Positions 1 through 6,876 of a DNA stretch of 8,195 nt are shown one piece after another. The stretch spans positions 1-8,195 of the forward strand of contig JAIPAN010000038.1 in the NCBI GenBank assembly GCA_021740025.1. The letters run 5' to 3'. This DNA is from Sphingobacteriaceae bacterium (GTDB lineage Bacteria > Bacteroidota > Bacteroidia > Sphingobacteriales > Sphingobacteriaceae). Position 1 is the stretch's first letter. Each line of letters begins with the position of its first letter. The position numbers and the translations under genes are program-made. The notes below the pieces were generated by a model. That model searched no databases, was not told where the DNA came from, and saw nothing but the letters and a program-made list of their open reading frames with translations.

Positions 1-950
1 TAGTAGAATATGGTTTCCGCTTGCCGGCCGCCATGGATAACCGCCCCTTAAATTTTAACGAATTTGAAACCTTAGCCCCACAAACTATTTATGTAAGTGC
101 CACTCCCGGCGATTACGAATTAGAAAAAACCGAAGGCGTATTTGTAGAGCAAGTTATTCGTCCAACGGGATTGCTAGACCCATTAATTGATGTGCGCCCA
201 CTCATTAACCAAGTAGATGATTTATTAGACGAAGTTGATAAAACCGTGAAACAAGGCGACCGAGTTTTGGTAACCACCCTTACTAAACGCATGGCCGAAG
301 AGTTGAGCAAATACATGCAAAAACTCGGTATTAAGGTGCGCTACATACACTCCGAAGTAAAAACCCTAGAACGGGTAGAAATTTTGCGTGGCCTACGCCT
401 CGGCGAATTTGACGTATTAATAGGCATCAACTTATTACGAGAAGGATTGGATTTACCCGAAGTTTCCTTAGTGGCTATTTTAGATGCCGATAAAGAAGGC
501 TTTTTACGTTCAGAACGCTCTTTGATACAAACCATTGGCCGTGCGGCCCGTAACGATAGAGGCCGAGTAATTATGTATGCCGATAGCGTAACCAAAAGCA
601 TGCGCATTACTATAGATGAAACCAATCGCCGCCGCGATAAACAAATTGCCTACAACCTAGCACACGGCATTACCCCAACCACCGTGGGAAAATCTCGTGA
701 ATCTATTATGGAGCAAACCTCGGTAATGGATTTTGCCGGTGGTGTAGCCAAAGCCTATGTAGAAAGCGATATGCTGGCCAGCCTAGCCGCCGACCCCATT
801 GTGCAATACATGAGCAAAGCCGATTTGCAAAAAGCCATAGACAAAACCAAGAAAGAAATGAATGCTGCCGCCAAGGATATGGATTTCTTGCAAGCAGCCA
901 AACTCCGCGACGAAATGTTTGCCTTGGAGAATATTTTAAAGGATAAATAG
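1..950 (+). CDS. uvrB: UvrABC excinuclease subunit B, C-terminal part (5' end outside window)
   Basis: UvrB is the DNA-damage-verifying, helicase-fold subunit of nucleotide excision repair; it is loaded by UvrA and then recruits UvrC. The reading frame is open to the left edge: codons from position 3 read VEYGFRLP, matching the conserved UvrB stretch before DNRPL, so the apparent TTG start at 21 is internal. Visible motifs are ATPGDYELE (about 99-125), [25 protein letters not shown], helicase motif [14 protein letters not shown] (423-461), [17 protein letters not shown], and motif [11 protein letters not shown] (528-554). A UVR (UvrC-binding) helical hairpin lies at about 822-935. Roughly 315 residues are present of about 670 usual for the family, so the N-terminal ATPase half and beta-hairpin are missing only because of the window edge. 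No frameshift or lost motif is seen. The stop TAG lies 2 bases before the next gene, implying co-transcription. Confidence 0.97.
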   Translation, partial: VEYGFRLPAAMDNRPLNFNEFETLAPQTIYVSATPGDYELEKTEGVFVEQVIRPTGLLDPLIDVRPLINQVDDLLDEVDKTVKQGDRVLVTTLTKRMAEELSKYMQKLGIKVRYIHSEVKTLERVEILRGLRLGEFDVLIGINLLREGLDLPEVSLVAILDADKEGFLRSERSLIQTIGRAARNDRGRVIMYADSVTKSMRITIDETNRRRDKQIAYNLAHGITPTTVGKSRESIMEQTSVMDFAGGVAKAYVESDMLASLAADPIVQYMSKADLQKAIDKTKKEMNAAAKDMDFLQAAKLRDEMFALENILKDK

Positions 951-952
951 CC

Positions 953-1150
953 ATGAACGGACAAAACCGCAGCGACATTTACCCCGGCTTGGAAGTAGAC
1001 ATCATCTTAAAAAAAGACCAACGTACAGGCGCCCGCACCCGAGGAGTGGTAAAAGACCTGCTCACCAGTTCGTCTTTTCACTCTAGAGGTATTAAAGTGC
1101 GTTTAGAAGATGGACAAGTTGGCCGCGTAATTGAAATTATTGAGGACTAA
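953..1150 (+). CDS. ywbE: YwbE family protein (DUF2196), function unknown
   Basis: This 65-residue soluble protein starts MNGQNRSDIYPGLEVDIILK and contains the family hallmarks DQRTG, a GVVKDLLTSSSFHSRGIKVR segment and LEDGQVGRVIEI near the C-terminus. It is full length for this very small family, known from Bacillus YwbE; no biochemical role is established that I know of. The glycine- and valine-rich, strand-forming pattern suggests a small beta-barrel-like fold, but that is inference. The ATG is 2 bases after the uvrB stop, and AAAGGA at 938-943 sits 9 bases upstream inside the uvrB end, a plausible ribosome site in a phylum that seldom uses one. Tight packing with uvrB suggests translation coupling, and makes a nucleic-acid-related role worth considering without proving it. 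There is no membrane segment or signal peptide. Confidence 0.9.
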   Translation: MNGQNRSDIYPGLEVDIILKKDQRTGARTRGVVKDLLTSSSFHSRGIKVRLEDGQVGRVIEIIED

Positions 1151-1160
1151 AACGCACTGG

Positions 1161-1195
1161 TTGAAACATTTTTCAGCAGAAATCGTCTAAATTTG
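1161..1195 (+). promoter_or_regulatory. Candidate Bacteroidota-type promoter for the DUF4834 gene
   Basis: TAAATTTG at 1188-1195 matches the Bacteroidota -7 consensus TAnnTTTG exactly. A TTG at 1161-1163 is a possible -33 element with a 24-base spacer, slightly longer than usual. The boxes lie in the 62-base gap after ywbE and end 17 bases before the ATG at 1213, so transcription would start a few bases before a short A-rich leader. Motif match only; no transcript evidence is available. Confidence 0.45.
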
Positions 1196-1212
1196 TAAAC
1201 TATTTAAAACAA

Positions 1213-1461
1213 ATGGAAGTATTACGGTTTTTATTTTACCTCTTTCTAATTCTGTGGCTCCTCCGCATTGTTGTCCGAATTGCTCTGCCTTTAGTATTGA
1301 AACGTATGCTTGCTAAGCTGCAAAAACGAGCCGAGCAAGCGCAAGGAGGCCGCCCTAAACAACCCGAGGGCAGTATTCATGTAGATTACGTGCCGCCCAA
1401 AGGCAAAAAGCCTAAAAAAGATTTGGCAGGCGAATTTGTAGATTTCGAAGAAATAAACTAA
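1213..1461 (+). CDS. DUF4834-type small single-pass membrane protein
   Basis: This 82-residue protein has one strongly hydrophobic N-terminal segment (about residues 4-30, rich in F, L, I and V), then a basic, lysine/arginine-rich stretch (about 30-50) that by the positive-inside rule would lie in the cytoplasm. The tail holds GSIHVDYVPPKGKK (53-66) and ends in GEFVDFEEIN (73-82). This layout, with the acidic EFVDFEEI ending, is what I know from the Bacteroidota DUF4834 family; no function is established. The ATG at 1213 follows an A-rich leader (TTTAAAACAA) without a Shine-Dalgarno sequence, normal for the phylum. The next gene encodes a YfhO-family protein, and I recall these two families being neighbours in other Bacteroidota, which hints at a shared envelope role. 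That link is from memory and not checked. It could be a small partner or regulator subunit of the YfhO protein, but nothing in the sequence proves this. Confidence 0.8.
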   Translation: MEVLRFLFYLFLILWLLRIVVRIALPLVLKRMLAKLQKRAEQAQGGRPKQPEGSIHVDYVPPKGKKPKKDLAGEFVDFEEIN

Positions 1462-1478
1462 GCTCTTGTTCTCAGAAT

Positions 1479-1514
1479 GTAGCATCTAGATTGATGCTAC
1501 TATGCTGCTTTTTT
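1479..1514 (+). terminator. Hairpin with two alternative 3' arms and a U-run; possible weak terminator or attenuator
   Basis: GTAGCATC (1479-1486) pairs perfectly with GATGCTAC (1493-1500) around a 6-base loop. The same 5' arm, GTAGCAT (1479-1485), can instead pair with ATGCTGC (1502-1508; 6 Watson-Crick pairs plus one G-U), and this second arm is followed at once by six T residues (1509-1514). Only the second fold resembles an intrinsic terminator; the first is shorter-looped and probably more stable. It begins 17 bases after the stop of the DUF4834 gene. It could end that transcript in part, or be chance repetition of a short word. Confidence 0.4.
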
Positions 1515-1523
1515 CTATTTTTG
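1491..1523 (+). promoter_or_regulatory. Candidate Bacteroidota-type promoter for the yfhO-like gene
   Basis: TATTTTTG at 1516-1523 fits TAnnTTTG exactly, and TTG at 1491-1493 lies 22 bases upstream, inside the 17-23 base spacing known for Flavobacterium-type promoters. It ends 18 bases before the ATG at 1542. The -33 TTG lies at the loop/3'-arm junction of the hairpin at 1479-1500, so hairpin and promoter share bases. Prediction by motif only. Confidence 0.5.
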
Positions 1524-1541
1524 AAATCTTAAATAGAAAAT

Positions 1542-4001
1542 ATGAACAACTGGTTTAAACGCAACGCCAATCATTTACTAATTATTGGCATTTTCCTATT
1601 GTTATGCTTGGTGTATTTTAGCCCGGCCATACAAGGCAAAGGATTGTATCAACAAGATGTTTTGCAGGCAAAAGGCATGCAAAAAGAAATCATGGATTTT
1701 AAAGCCCTTGATGGCAAAGCACCGCTTTGGACGAATTCGATGTTTGGTGGAATGCCTTCGTACCAAATTTGGGTACAATATCCGTATAACATTACTACCT
1801 ATGTAATTTCGTTTTTAAAAACTGTTTTTCCTAACCCAGTAGATACCGTTTTATTGTATTTATTGGGCGCATACCTCCTTTTTTCGGTATTGCGTGTAAA
1901 ACCTTGGTTGGCAGCGGCCGGAGCCATTGCCTTTGCATTTTCATCGTATAACTTTATAATTATTGAAGCCGGCCACAGTAATAAAGCATTGGCTTTGGCT
2001 TTCTTTGCACCTATTTTAGCGGGTATACTCCTTACACTGCGTAGAAAATACCTGCTGGGTGTGGCCATTACGGCCATTGCCTTGGCATTAGAAATTAGGT
2101 CTAACCATATTCAAATGACCTATTATTTATTTATAGCCATTTTAGTTTTCATAGGATTTGAATTGGTAAACGCCATTAGAACCAAAACCGTAAAAGAACT
2201 GCTTAAGCCTGCAGCCTATTTAGTGGCAGCCCTTGTATTAGCTGTTTCCGTAAACGCCGGCATGCTTTGGACTACCTACGAATATGGTAAGGAATCTATC
2301 CGTGGAAAATCAAATTTAAGCACCAACCAATTGGCGCCAAGTAATGGTTTAGATAAAGAATATGCCTACCAATGGAGCCAAGGTATAGGCGAAAATATTA
2401 CTTTTTTAGTACCTAATTTTTATGGAGGTGCCAGCAATACCCCTCTACCCGAAGATGGTGCAGTAGTAAAAAGCTTAACCGATAAAGGGGTGCCGGCAGA
2501 ACAAGCCCTGGCTTTTTCCAAACAACTACCTTCCTATTGGGGAGAGAAACCGTTTACCTCGGGTCCATTTTATTTTGGAGCCATTATTTGTTTCTTGTTT
2601 GTATTAGGTTTGTTTGTAGTACCAGGCCGTACCAAATGGTGGATTTTTACAGCTACCCTGTTGAGTGTATTCTTATCCTTTGGTAAAAACTGGCCCTTGG
2701 TGTCCGATATTTTCTTCCAGTACTTTCCACTTTACAATAAATTTAGAGCTGTTGAATCTATTCTGGTCATTGCGGGATTCCTAGTTCCTGTGTTAGCAGT
2801 GCTGGCCGTGCAAGAACTTATTGATAGTAAAGAAGACAAACAAAAATTACTAAAGAAAGTGCAATACGCAGCCTATGGCACGCTAGGTTTATTAGCGATA
2901 GTGGCAGCTGCTCCAAGCTTATTTTTTAGTTTCCAAACAGCAGGCCATGGTCAATTAATAGACCAATTGTCGCAAATTACTGGTGGTGACCGCAGTTTTG
3001 CCGAAAGCATTGCGCAAGGCCTAGTAAATGACCGCATCAGCCTAGCCCGTAGCGATGTATTTAGATCGCTTATTTTTGTAGCCATTGGTGCCGCATTGGT
3101 ATGGGCCCTAATTAAGCAAAAACTAAGTGCAGGAACAGCTACTGCTTTATTGGCTGTTGTAATATTGGTAGATATGTGGGGAGTAAATAAACGCTATTTA
3201 AACAACGATAATTTTGTTGATCAGACAGCCCTCACCCAACAATTCCAAGCTCGTGAGGTAGATCAATTTATTTTAAAAGATACCAGCCCCAATTTCCGGG
3301 TATTTGATTTGAGCATTCAAACATTTAGCAATGCCAGCACCAGCTATTTCCACAAAACGGTGGGTGGTTACCATGCGGCCAAGTTGAAACGTTTTCAAGA
3401 AGTATTAGACAAACAGTTTAACAACGCTATTAATGAAGATGTGTTGGATATGTTGAACGCCAAATACATTATTGGCAACGACGAGCAAAACAAATCGCAG
3501 AAAATGGAACGCCGCGAAAGTGCTTGCGGTAATGCTTGGTTTGTGCCCAACGTAACCTTTGTAAAAAGTGCCGATGAGGAAATGAATGCCATTAGTAGTT
3601 TCGATCCGAGAAAAGAAGCCTTTGTAGGAAACGAGTTTAAATCATTAATAGATACCAAAAAAGTAGGATTCGATCCGAACGGGACCATTAAACTTAGCAA
3701 CTACCGTCCAGATCATTTAACCTATACCTACTCCATTGGTAAAGATATGATTGCTGTATTTTCTGAAATTTGGTACGATAAAGGATGGAAAGCCTATGTA
3801 GATGGAGAAGAAATTCCATATTTTAGAGCCAATTACCTTTTACGTGCCGCCGCATTGCCGGGAGGAAACCATACGCTAGAGTTTGAATTCGAGCCCACTT
3901 CATATATGTTGGGAGAAAAAATATCGCTCCTAGCCTCGATTTTATTAGTGGCTTTATTGGGCTTTCTTATCTATAAAAATCGCAGAGCAGAAGAGGTTTA
4001 G
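1542..4001 (+). CDS. YfhO family multi-pass membrane protein (GT-C-like)
   Basis: This 819-residue integral membrane protein has about 13-14 hydrophobic helices, among them about residues 11-30, 102-118, 122-141, 148-166, 171-186, 193-209, 224-243, 344-361, 365-380, 405-423, 442-462, 507-524, 530-546 and 795-812. The first outer loop carries YQQD (36-39) and LWTNSMFGGMPSY (62-74), as expected of GT-C-type lipid-linked sugar transferases with an acidic residue after helix 1. Further family-like motifs are GHSNK (144-148), LEIRSNHIQMTYY (183-195), FRAVESILV (401-409), GGYHAAKLKRFQEV (608-621) and RANYLLRAAALPGGNH (763-778). A large non-membrane domain, likely periplasmic, fills about 551-790 before the last helix. 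Bacillus and Listeria YfhO homologues put sugar from undecaprenyl phosphate onto lipoteichoic acid; Bacteroidota lack that acceptor, so the substrate here is unknown. The start ATG follows an A-rich leader. A strong terminator lies 19 bases after the stop. Family assignment is firm, reaction is inferred. Confidence 0.9.
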   Translation: MNNWFKRNANHLLIIGIFLLLCLVYFSPAIQGKGLYQQDVLQAKGMQKEIMDFKALDGKAPLWTNSMFGGMPSYQIWVQYPYNITTYVISFLKTVFPNPVDTVLLYLLGAYLLFSVLRVKPWLAAAGAIAFAFSSYNFIIIEAGHSNKALALAFFAPILAGILLTLRRKYLLGVAITAIALALEIRSNHIQMTYYLFIAILVFIGFELVNAIRTKTVKELLKPAAYLVAALVLAVSVNAGMLWTTYEYGKESIRGKSNLSTNQLAPSNGLDKEYAYQWSQGIGENITFLVPNFYGGASNTPLPEDGAVVKSLTDKGVPAEQALAFSKQLPSYWGEKPFTSGPFYFGAIICFLFVLGLFVVPGRTKWWIFTATLLSVFLSFGKNWPLVSDIFFQYFPLYNKFRAVESILVIAGFLVPVLAVLAVQELIDSKEDKQKLLKKVQYAAYGTLGLLAIVAAAPSLFFSFQTAGHGQLIDQLSQITGGDRSFAESIAQGLVNDRISLARSDVFRSLIFVAIGAALVWALIKQKLSAGTATALLAVVILVDMWGVNKRYLNNDNFVDQTALTQQFQAREVDQFILKDTSPNFRVFDLSIQTFSNASTSYFHKTVGGYHAAKLKRFQEVLDKQFNNAINEDVLDMLNAKYIIGNDEQNKSQKMERRESACGNAWFVPNVTFVKSADEEMNAISSFDPRKEAFVGNEFKSLIDTKKVGFDPNGTIKLSNYRPDHLTYTYSIGKDMIAVFSEIWYDKGWKAYVDGEEIPYFRANYLLRAAALPGGNHTLEFEFEPTSYMLGEKISLLASILLVALLGFLIYKNRRAEEV

Positions 4002-4020
4002 GCCCACATATACTGCACAC

Positions 4021-4052
4021 AAAAAAGCCCCCGAAAATTCGGGGGCTTTTTT
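4021..4052. terminator. Strong bidirectional intrinsic terminator
   Basis: A perfect inverted repeat: GCCCCCGAA (4027-4035) and TTCGGGGGC (4038-4046), flanked by six A (4021-4026) and six T (4047-4052). Because the A and T runs are symmetric, it works as GC stem plus U-run on either strand. It sits between the convergent yfhO-like gene (stop at 4001) and the minus-strand GT2 gene, whose stop codon begins one base beyond it at 4054-4056. It therefore separates the two halves of the window transcriptionally. Confidence 0.95.
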
Positions 4053-4053
4053 G

Positions 4054-4806
4054 TTAATCATTCGATCGGCCAAAGCGGAGATAATAAAATAAAAGTTTGG
4101 CCGCAATTACTAGGTGGTTAAACAGGTTGGGTAGTAAGCCATAATACTTCGTAAAAATGGCAAAACGCTCTATTAAACTTTGGCGATGACGCTTTTTAGA
4201 CATGCCTCCCACTAAATATTTGGCCACATAACCCGATACTTTTACCGAGGTTTTAGCTTTTTGGGCCGCAGTTAAAATCCAATCGATATCGGCACTTAAC
4301 TGGTACTTCCTATCATAAGGTTCGGTTAAAGTTCTGCGGATATAAATAGCTTGATGACTAATGGTCATCCCAAAACGGAAACTTGTCCAGGTAAATTTTT
4401 CGGGCACACTGTGTCGGCGTTTGCCAATACTTTGCCAAGCCTCGTTATACATTTCGGTTTCGCCATAATAAATATCGGCATTTGGTGCCGTAGCAAATAC
4501 GTTTTCAACGGTATCTGGGGCATACAATTCATCGCCCGAATTCATAAACAATACATAATCGCCGCTAGCCAACGCAAGGCCTTTATTCATGGCATCGTAA
4601 ATGCCGGCATCTTTTTCTGATACTACTTTTGATAATCTATCTTGATAACGCTGAATAATTTCCAAAGTCCCATCGGTAGAGGCACCATCTACCACAATGT
4701 ACTCTATGTGGGCATAGCTTTGATTAAGCACCGAAAGCATGGTACGTTCAATATCGCGAACGTTATTGTACACAATGGTAATAATGGAGAGTGTAGGTTT
4801 ATGCAC
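4054..4806 (-). CDS. Family 2 glycosyltransferase (WcaA/WcaE-like, GT-A fold)
   Basis: Cytoplasmic, probably membrane-associated enzyme that would transfer a sugar from a nucleotide-sugar donor onto a growing lipid-linked glycan. The 250 residues show the GT2 order: LSIITIVYNN (6-15) with the donor-binding strand, IVVDGASTDGT (37-47), SEKDAGIYDAMNKG (63-76), the DXD-equivalent FMNSGDELY (87-95), then HQAIY (151-155) and SADIDW (171-176), where an Asp is the likely catalytic base. The C-terminal part (about 213-245) is basic and aromatic, suggesting membrane contact. The GTG start at 4804-4806 overlaps the end of the upstream GT4 gene by 8 bases, indicating translation coupling; there is no in-frame ATG near it. 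It is the last gene of the minus-strand block, ending one base from the terminator. Donor and acceptor sugars cannot be read from sequence. Confidence 0.93.
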   Translation of the reverse strand: MHKPTLSIITIVYNNVRDIERTMLSVLNQSYAHIEYIVVDGASTDGTLEIIQRYQDRLSKVVSEKDAGIYDAMNKGLALASGDYVLFMNSGDELYAPDTVENVFATAPNADIYYGETEMYNEAWQSIGKRRHSVPEKFTWTSFRFGMTISHQAIYIRRTLTEPYDRKYQLSADIDWILTAAQKAKTSVKVSGYVAKYLVGGMSKKRHRQSLIERFAIFTKYYGLLPNLFNHLVIAAKLLFYYLRFGRSND

Positions 4807-6061
4807 GATTATGAATAATAGTTTGATATAACTGAATGTGTTGTTGCGCCACCACCGTTTCGGAGAAAGTAGTTAGTACCGTCTGCCTAGCTGACTTAGA
4901 CAAGGCCCCTTTATCCGCATGATTTTTCACCCAAGCCAAGCCGTTGGCTAACCCTTCCGGGGAAGTACCTTTTGCCAAATAGCCATTTTGTTGATGTTTA
5001 ACCATATCGGGAATGCCTCCGGTAGTAAACGCCACCACGGGAGTACCGCAAGCCAAGCTTTCTAATACAGTATTGGGCAAATTATCTTCAATAGATGGCG
5101 TTACGAATACATCGGCAGCGGCGTAGCAGAGTGCTAGTTTTTCTTCCTCAGTAATGGTTCCTAAAAAAGTAGTTTTCAGATTAAAATCGGGCAGATCACT
5201 AGCCGCACGATTGCCGAAAACTACCAATTCGGCTACATTATTTTGCCCAAAAATACCAAGGGCATCTACCAATAAATCGGCGCCTTTATGTTTATCGTTT
5301 GCCGAGGGCATAAAGCCACTCAAAATTAGAAAGTCATTTGCGGGAAGACCTAGTTTCTCTCGAGCAAGCACTTTATCTGAAGGAGCAAAAACCTCCGTAT
5401 TGAGTGTGTTGGGCACGATATGAATAGGCGATTGGGCGAACAAGGAACTTTTTTTAGCCGATTGAGCCATCCATTGGCTAGGCGCAATTACCTGCAGCTC
5501 TAAACCGGCATAGGCCTGCTTTTTAGACTTCCATATGTGGTGAGAAAGATCGTGTGTGCTAGGCTGTTTTACAATCGGGCAGTTTCCACAAGCTTGCTCA
5601 AAATGGGTACAGGCATAACGCACATGGCAACCGCCGGTAAAGGCATTGCTATCGTGAAAAGTCCATACAATCGGTTTATTTAGTTTTTGTAGTTTGGCAA
5701 GATCTTTAGGGCGTAAAAAAGCATGATTTATCCAATGGAGATGAATAATATCGGCTTCTCTTAAAACTGGATGTCGGCTAATATCTTTCCCGAAAAAAGG
5801 AATGGAGAAAGGTGTTTTGACGGGCTTTATCCTCGTTTTAGTACGTATTCTTTCTAAAATAATTTGAACGGCTGTAATAAATTTTGGAAATAACCCTCTA
5901 GAAAAGTTCTGTTGGCTGGCTTGGACTTCAAAAGAATAATTTACCCAAAGGCTAGCATCTAGGCCCTGAGCTTTCAAAGCCTGTACTAAGCGGCTAGCAG
6001 CACGACCTGCCCCTCCGTTATTTTCGTAGCTATTTAGGTGTACAACTTTCAAAACAATCAA
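4799..6061 (-). CDS. Family 4 glycosyltransferase (GT-B fold) with a four-cysteine insertion
   Basis: About 420 residues, typical for GT4 enzymes that extend O-antigen, capsule or exopolysaccharide repeat units in the cytoplasm. The N-terminal Rossmann domain begins KVVHLNSYENNGGAGRAASR, with the glycine-rich acceptor-side loop at 16-19. IIHLHW (105-110) and WTFHDSNAFTGGCH (133-146) follow. Cysteines 145, 151, 158 and 161 form a C-x5-C-x6-C-x2-C cluster. The C-terminal donor domain has VPNTLNTEVF (216-225), FLGTITEEEK (299-308), and the donor-binding signature PSIEDNLPNTVLESLACGTPVV (starting at 322) with its two glutamates. No ATG is available: an in-frame stop lies at 6083-6085 and the first Met codon is near residue 198, so translation starts at TTG 6059-6061, or more likely at TTG 6050-6052, which would give MKVVHLN as in relatives. 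It is coupled to the GT2 gene downstream and divergent from the methyltransferase gene. Confidence 0.92.
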   Translation of the reverse strand: MIVLKVVHLNSYENNGGAGRAASRLVQALKAQGLDASLWVNYSFEVQASQQNFSRGLFPKFITAVQIILERIRTKTRIKPVKTPFSIPFFGKDISRHPVLREADIIHLHWINHAFLRPKDLAKLQKLNKPIVWTFHDSNAFTGGCHVRYACTHFEQACGNCPIVKQPSTHDLSHHIWKSKKQAYAGLELQVIAPSQWMAQSAKKSSLFAQSPIHIVPNTLNTEVFAPSDKVLAREKLGLPANDFLILSGFMPSANDKHKGADLLVDALGIFGQNNVAELVVFGNRAASDLPDFNLKTTFLGTITEEEKLALCYAAADVFVTPSIEDNLPNTVLESLACGTPVVAFTTGGIPDMVKHQQNGYLAKGTSPEGLANGLAWVKNHADKGALSKSARQTVLTTFSETVVAQQHIQLYQTIIHNRA

Positions 6062-6123
6062 AAATACATATTTATACCTTGTTTACCCTGTTTAAAGCTC
6101 TCAATAATGTTTATTTTAGCACC

Positions 6124-6876
6124 ATGGCTAATGAATTAACCGACGGAGCGTTTTGGACCAGCTATTGGGAATCGAAAATCAATATTGCCTTTTCCATTCC
6201 CAAAAATTATCTTTTTCACGAAATTTTTAAACGTATTTCGGACGCTAAAGGCATTGAAAGTGCCATTGAATTGGGTGGTTTTCCGGGCTATTACACCGTT
6301 TTCTTAAAAAAACACCTCGGTATTAAGAAGACAACTTTACTCGATTATTTTATTCATCCGGGCCTTATTAAACAGCTTTGCCAAGCCAATGCCTTATCGC
6401 CTTCGGACATAGAAATTATAGAAACCAATTTATTAGCCTATACACCTACCAACTCTTATGATTTAGTGTTATCATGCGGATTGATTGAGCATTTTAAAGA
6501 TACCCGAGATATTTTGGCCCGGCACGTGCAGTTTATGAAGGCGGGTAGCAGTTTGGTAATTACCCTCCCCAATTTTAGAGGAATTAATGGCTGGGTGCAA
6601 AAAACATTCGATAAAGAAAATTACGATAAGCACGAACTGGCCTGTATGGATCCTCAACTATTGCGCTCTTTGCTTGAAGAATTAGGGCTAATAGTAGAAG
6701 AGGCTGGCTATTACGGAAAGTTTAGTGTCTGGTTAGAGGAAAAAGAAAGTCAATCGGCGGTGGCCAAAGTATTTGTAAAAGGGATTTGGGTATTGGGTAA
6801 AGTTTGGAGCAAGCTTTTCCCATTCGAAAGCAAAAATCTATCGCCCTATATTTTGGTGGTAGCAGGAAAACGCTAA
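6124..6876 (+). CDS. Class I SAM-dependent methyltransferase
   Basis: A 250-residue soluble enzyme predicted to move a methyl group from S-adenosylmethionine to an unknown acceptor, perhaps a sugar of the local glycan. Motif I is AIELGGFPGYY (47-57), where GGFPG replaces the commoner GCGxG; the acidic residue after strand 2 is in LLDYF (72-76). YDLVLSCGLIEHFKD (112-126) is the strand-4 motif of the Methyltransf_11/23 type, and SLVITLPNFRG (143-153) is the next strand. A C-terminal region with hydrophobic stretches (about 214-236) may contact the membrane. I chose ATG at 6124 over the TTG at 6079, which would add 15 residues poorly matching the rest. It is the only plus-strand gene among minus-strand polysaccharide genes, 62 bases from the GT4 start, and its stop overlaps the stop of the next gene by 4 bases. 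No clear promoter box is seen upstream. Substrate unknown. Confidence 0.85.
   Translation: MANELTDGAFWTSYWESKINIAFSIPKNYLFHEIFKRISDAKGIESAIELGGFPGYYTVFLKKHLGIKKTTLLDYFIHPGLIKQLCQANALSPSDIEIIETNLLAYTPTNSYDLVLSCGLIEHFKDTRDILARHVQFMKAGSSLVITLPNFRGINGWVQKTFDKENYDKHELACMDPQLLRSLLEELGLIVEEAGYYGKFSVWLEEKESQSAVAKVFVKGIWVLGKVWSKLFPFESKNLSPYILVVAGKR

Noticed and set aside
21..23. TTG as a start codon for the uvrB frame
   Set aside because: Codons upstream to position 3 continue the conserved UvrB sequence, so the gene is cut by the window edge and does not start there.
341..978. Open frames on the minus strand inside uvrB
   Set aside because: They are antisense to a well-conserved coding region, have odd composition and match no known family.
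1484..1491. ATCTAGAT palindrome as an operator
   Set aside because: Eight bases within the hairpin loop region; no second copy or known regulator nearby, so chance is likely.
6104..6119. TATTTTAG before the plus-strand methyltransferase as a -7 box
   Set aside because: It misses the consensus at one key base, lies almost on the ATG and has no TTG at proper spacing.
6079..6123. TTG start giving the plus-strand methyltransferase 15 extra residues
   Set aside because: ATG at 6124 begins a normal-looking N-terminus, and the extra residues match nothing I recognise in the family.
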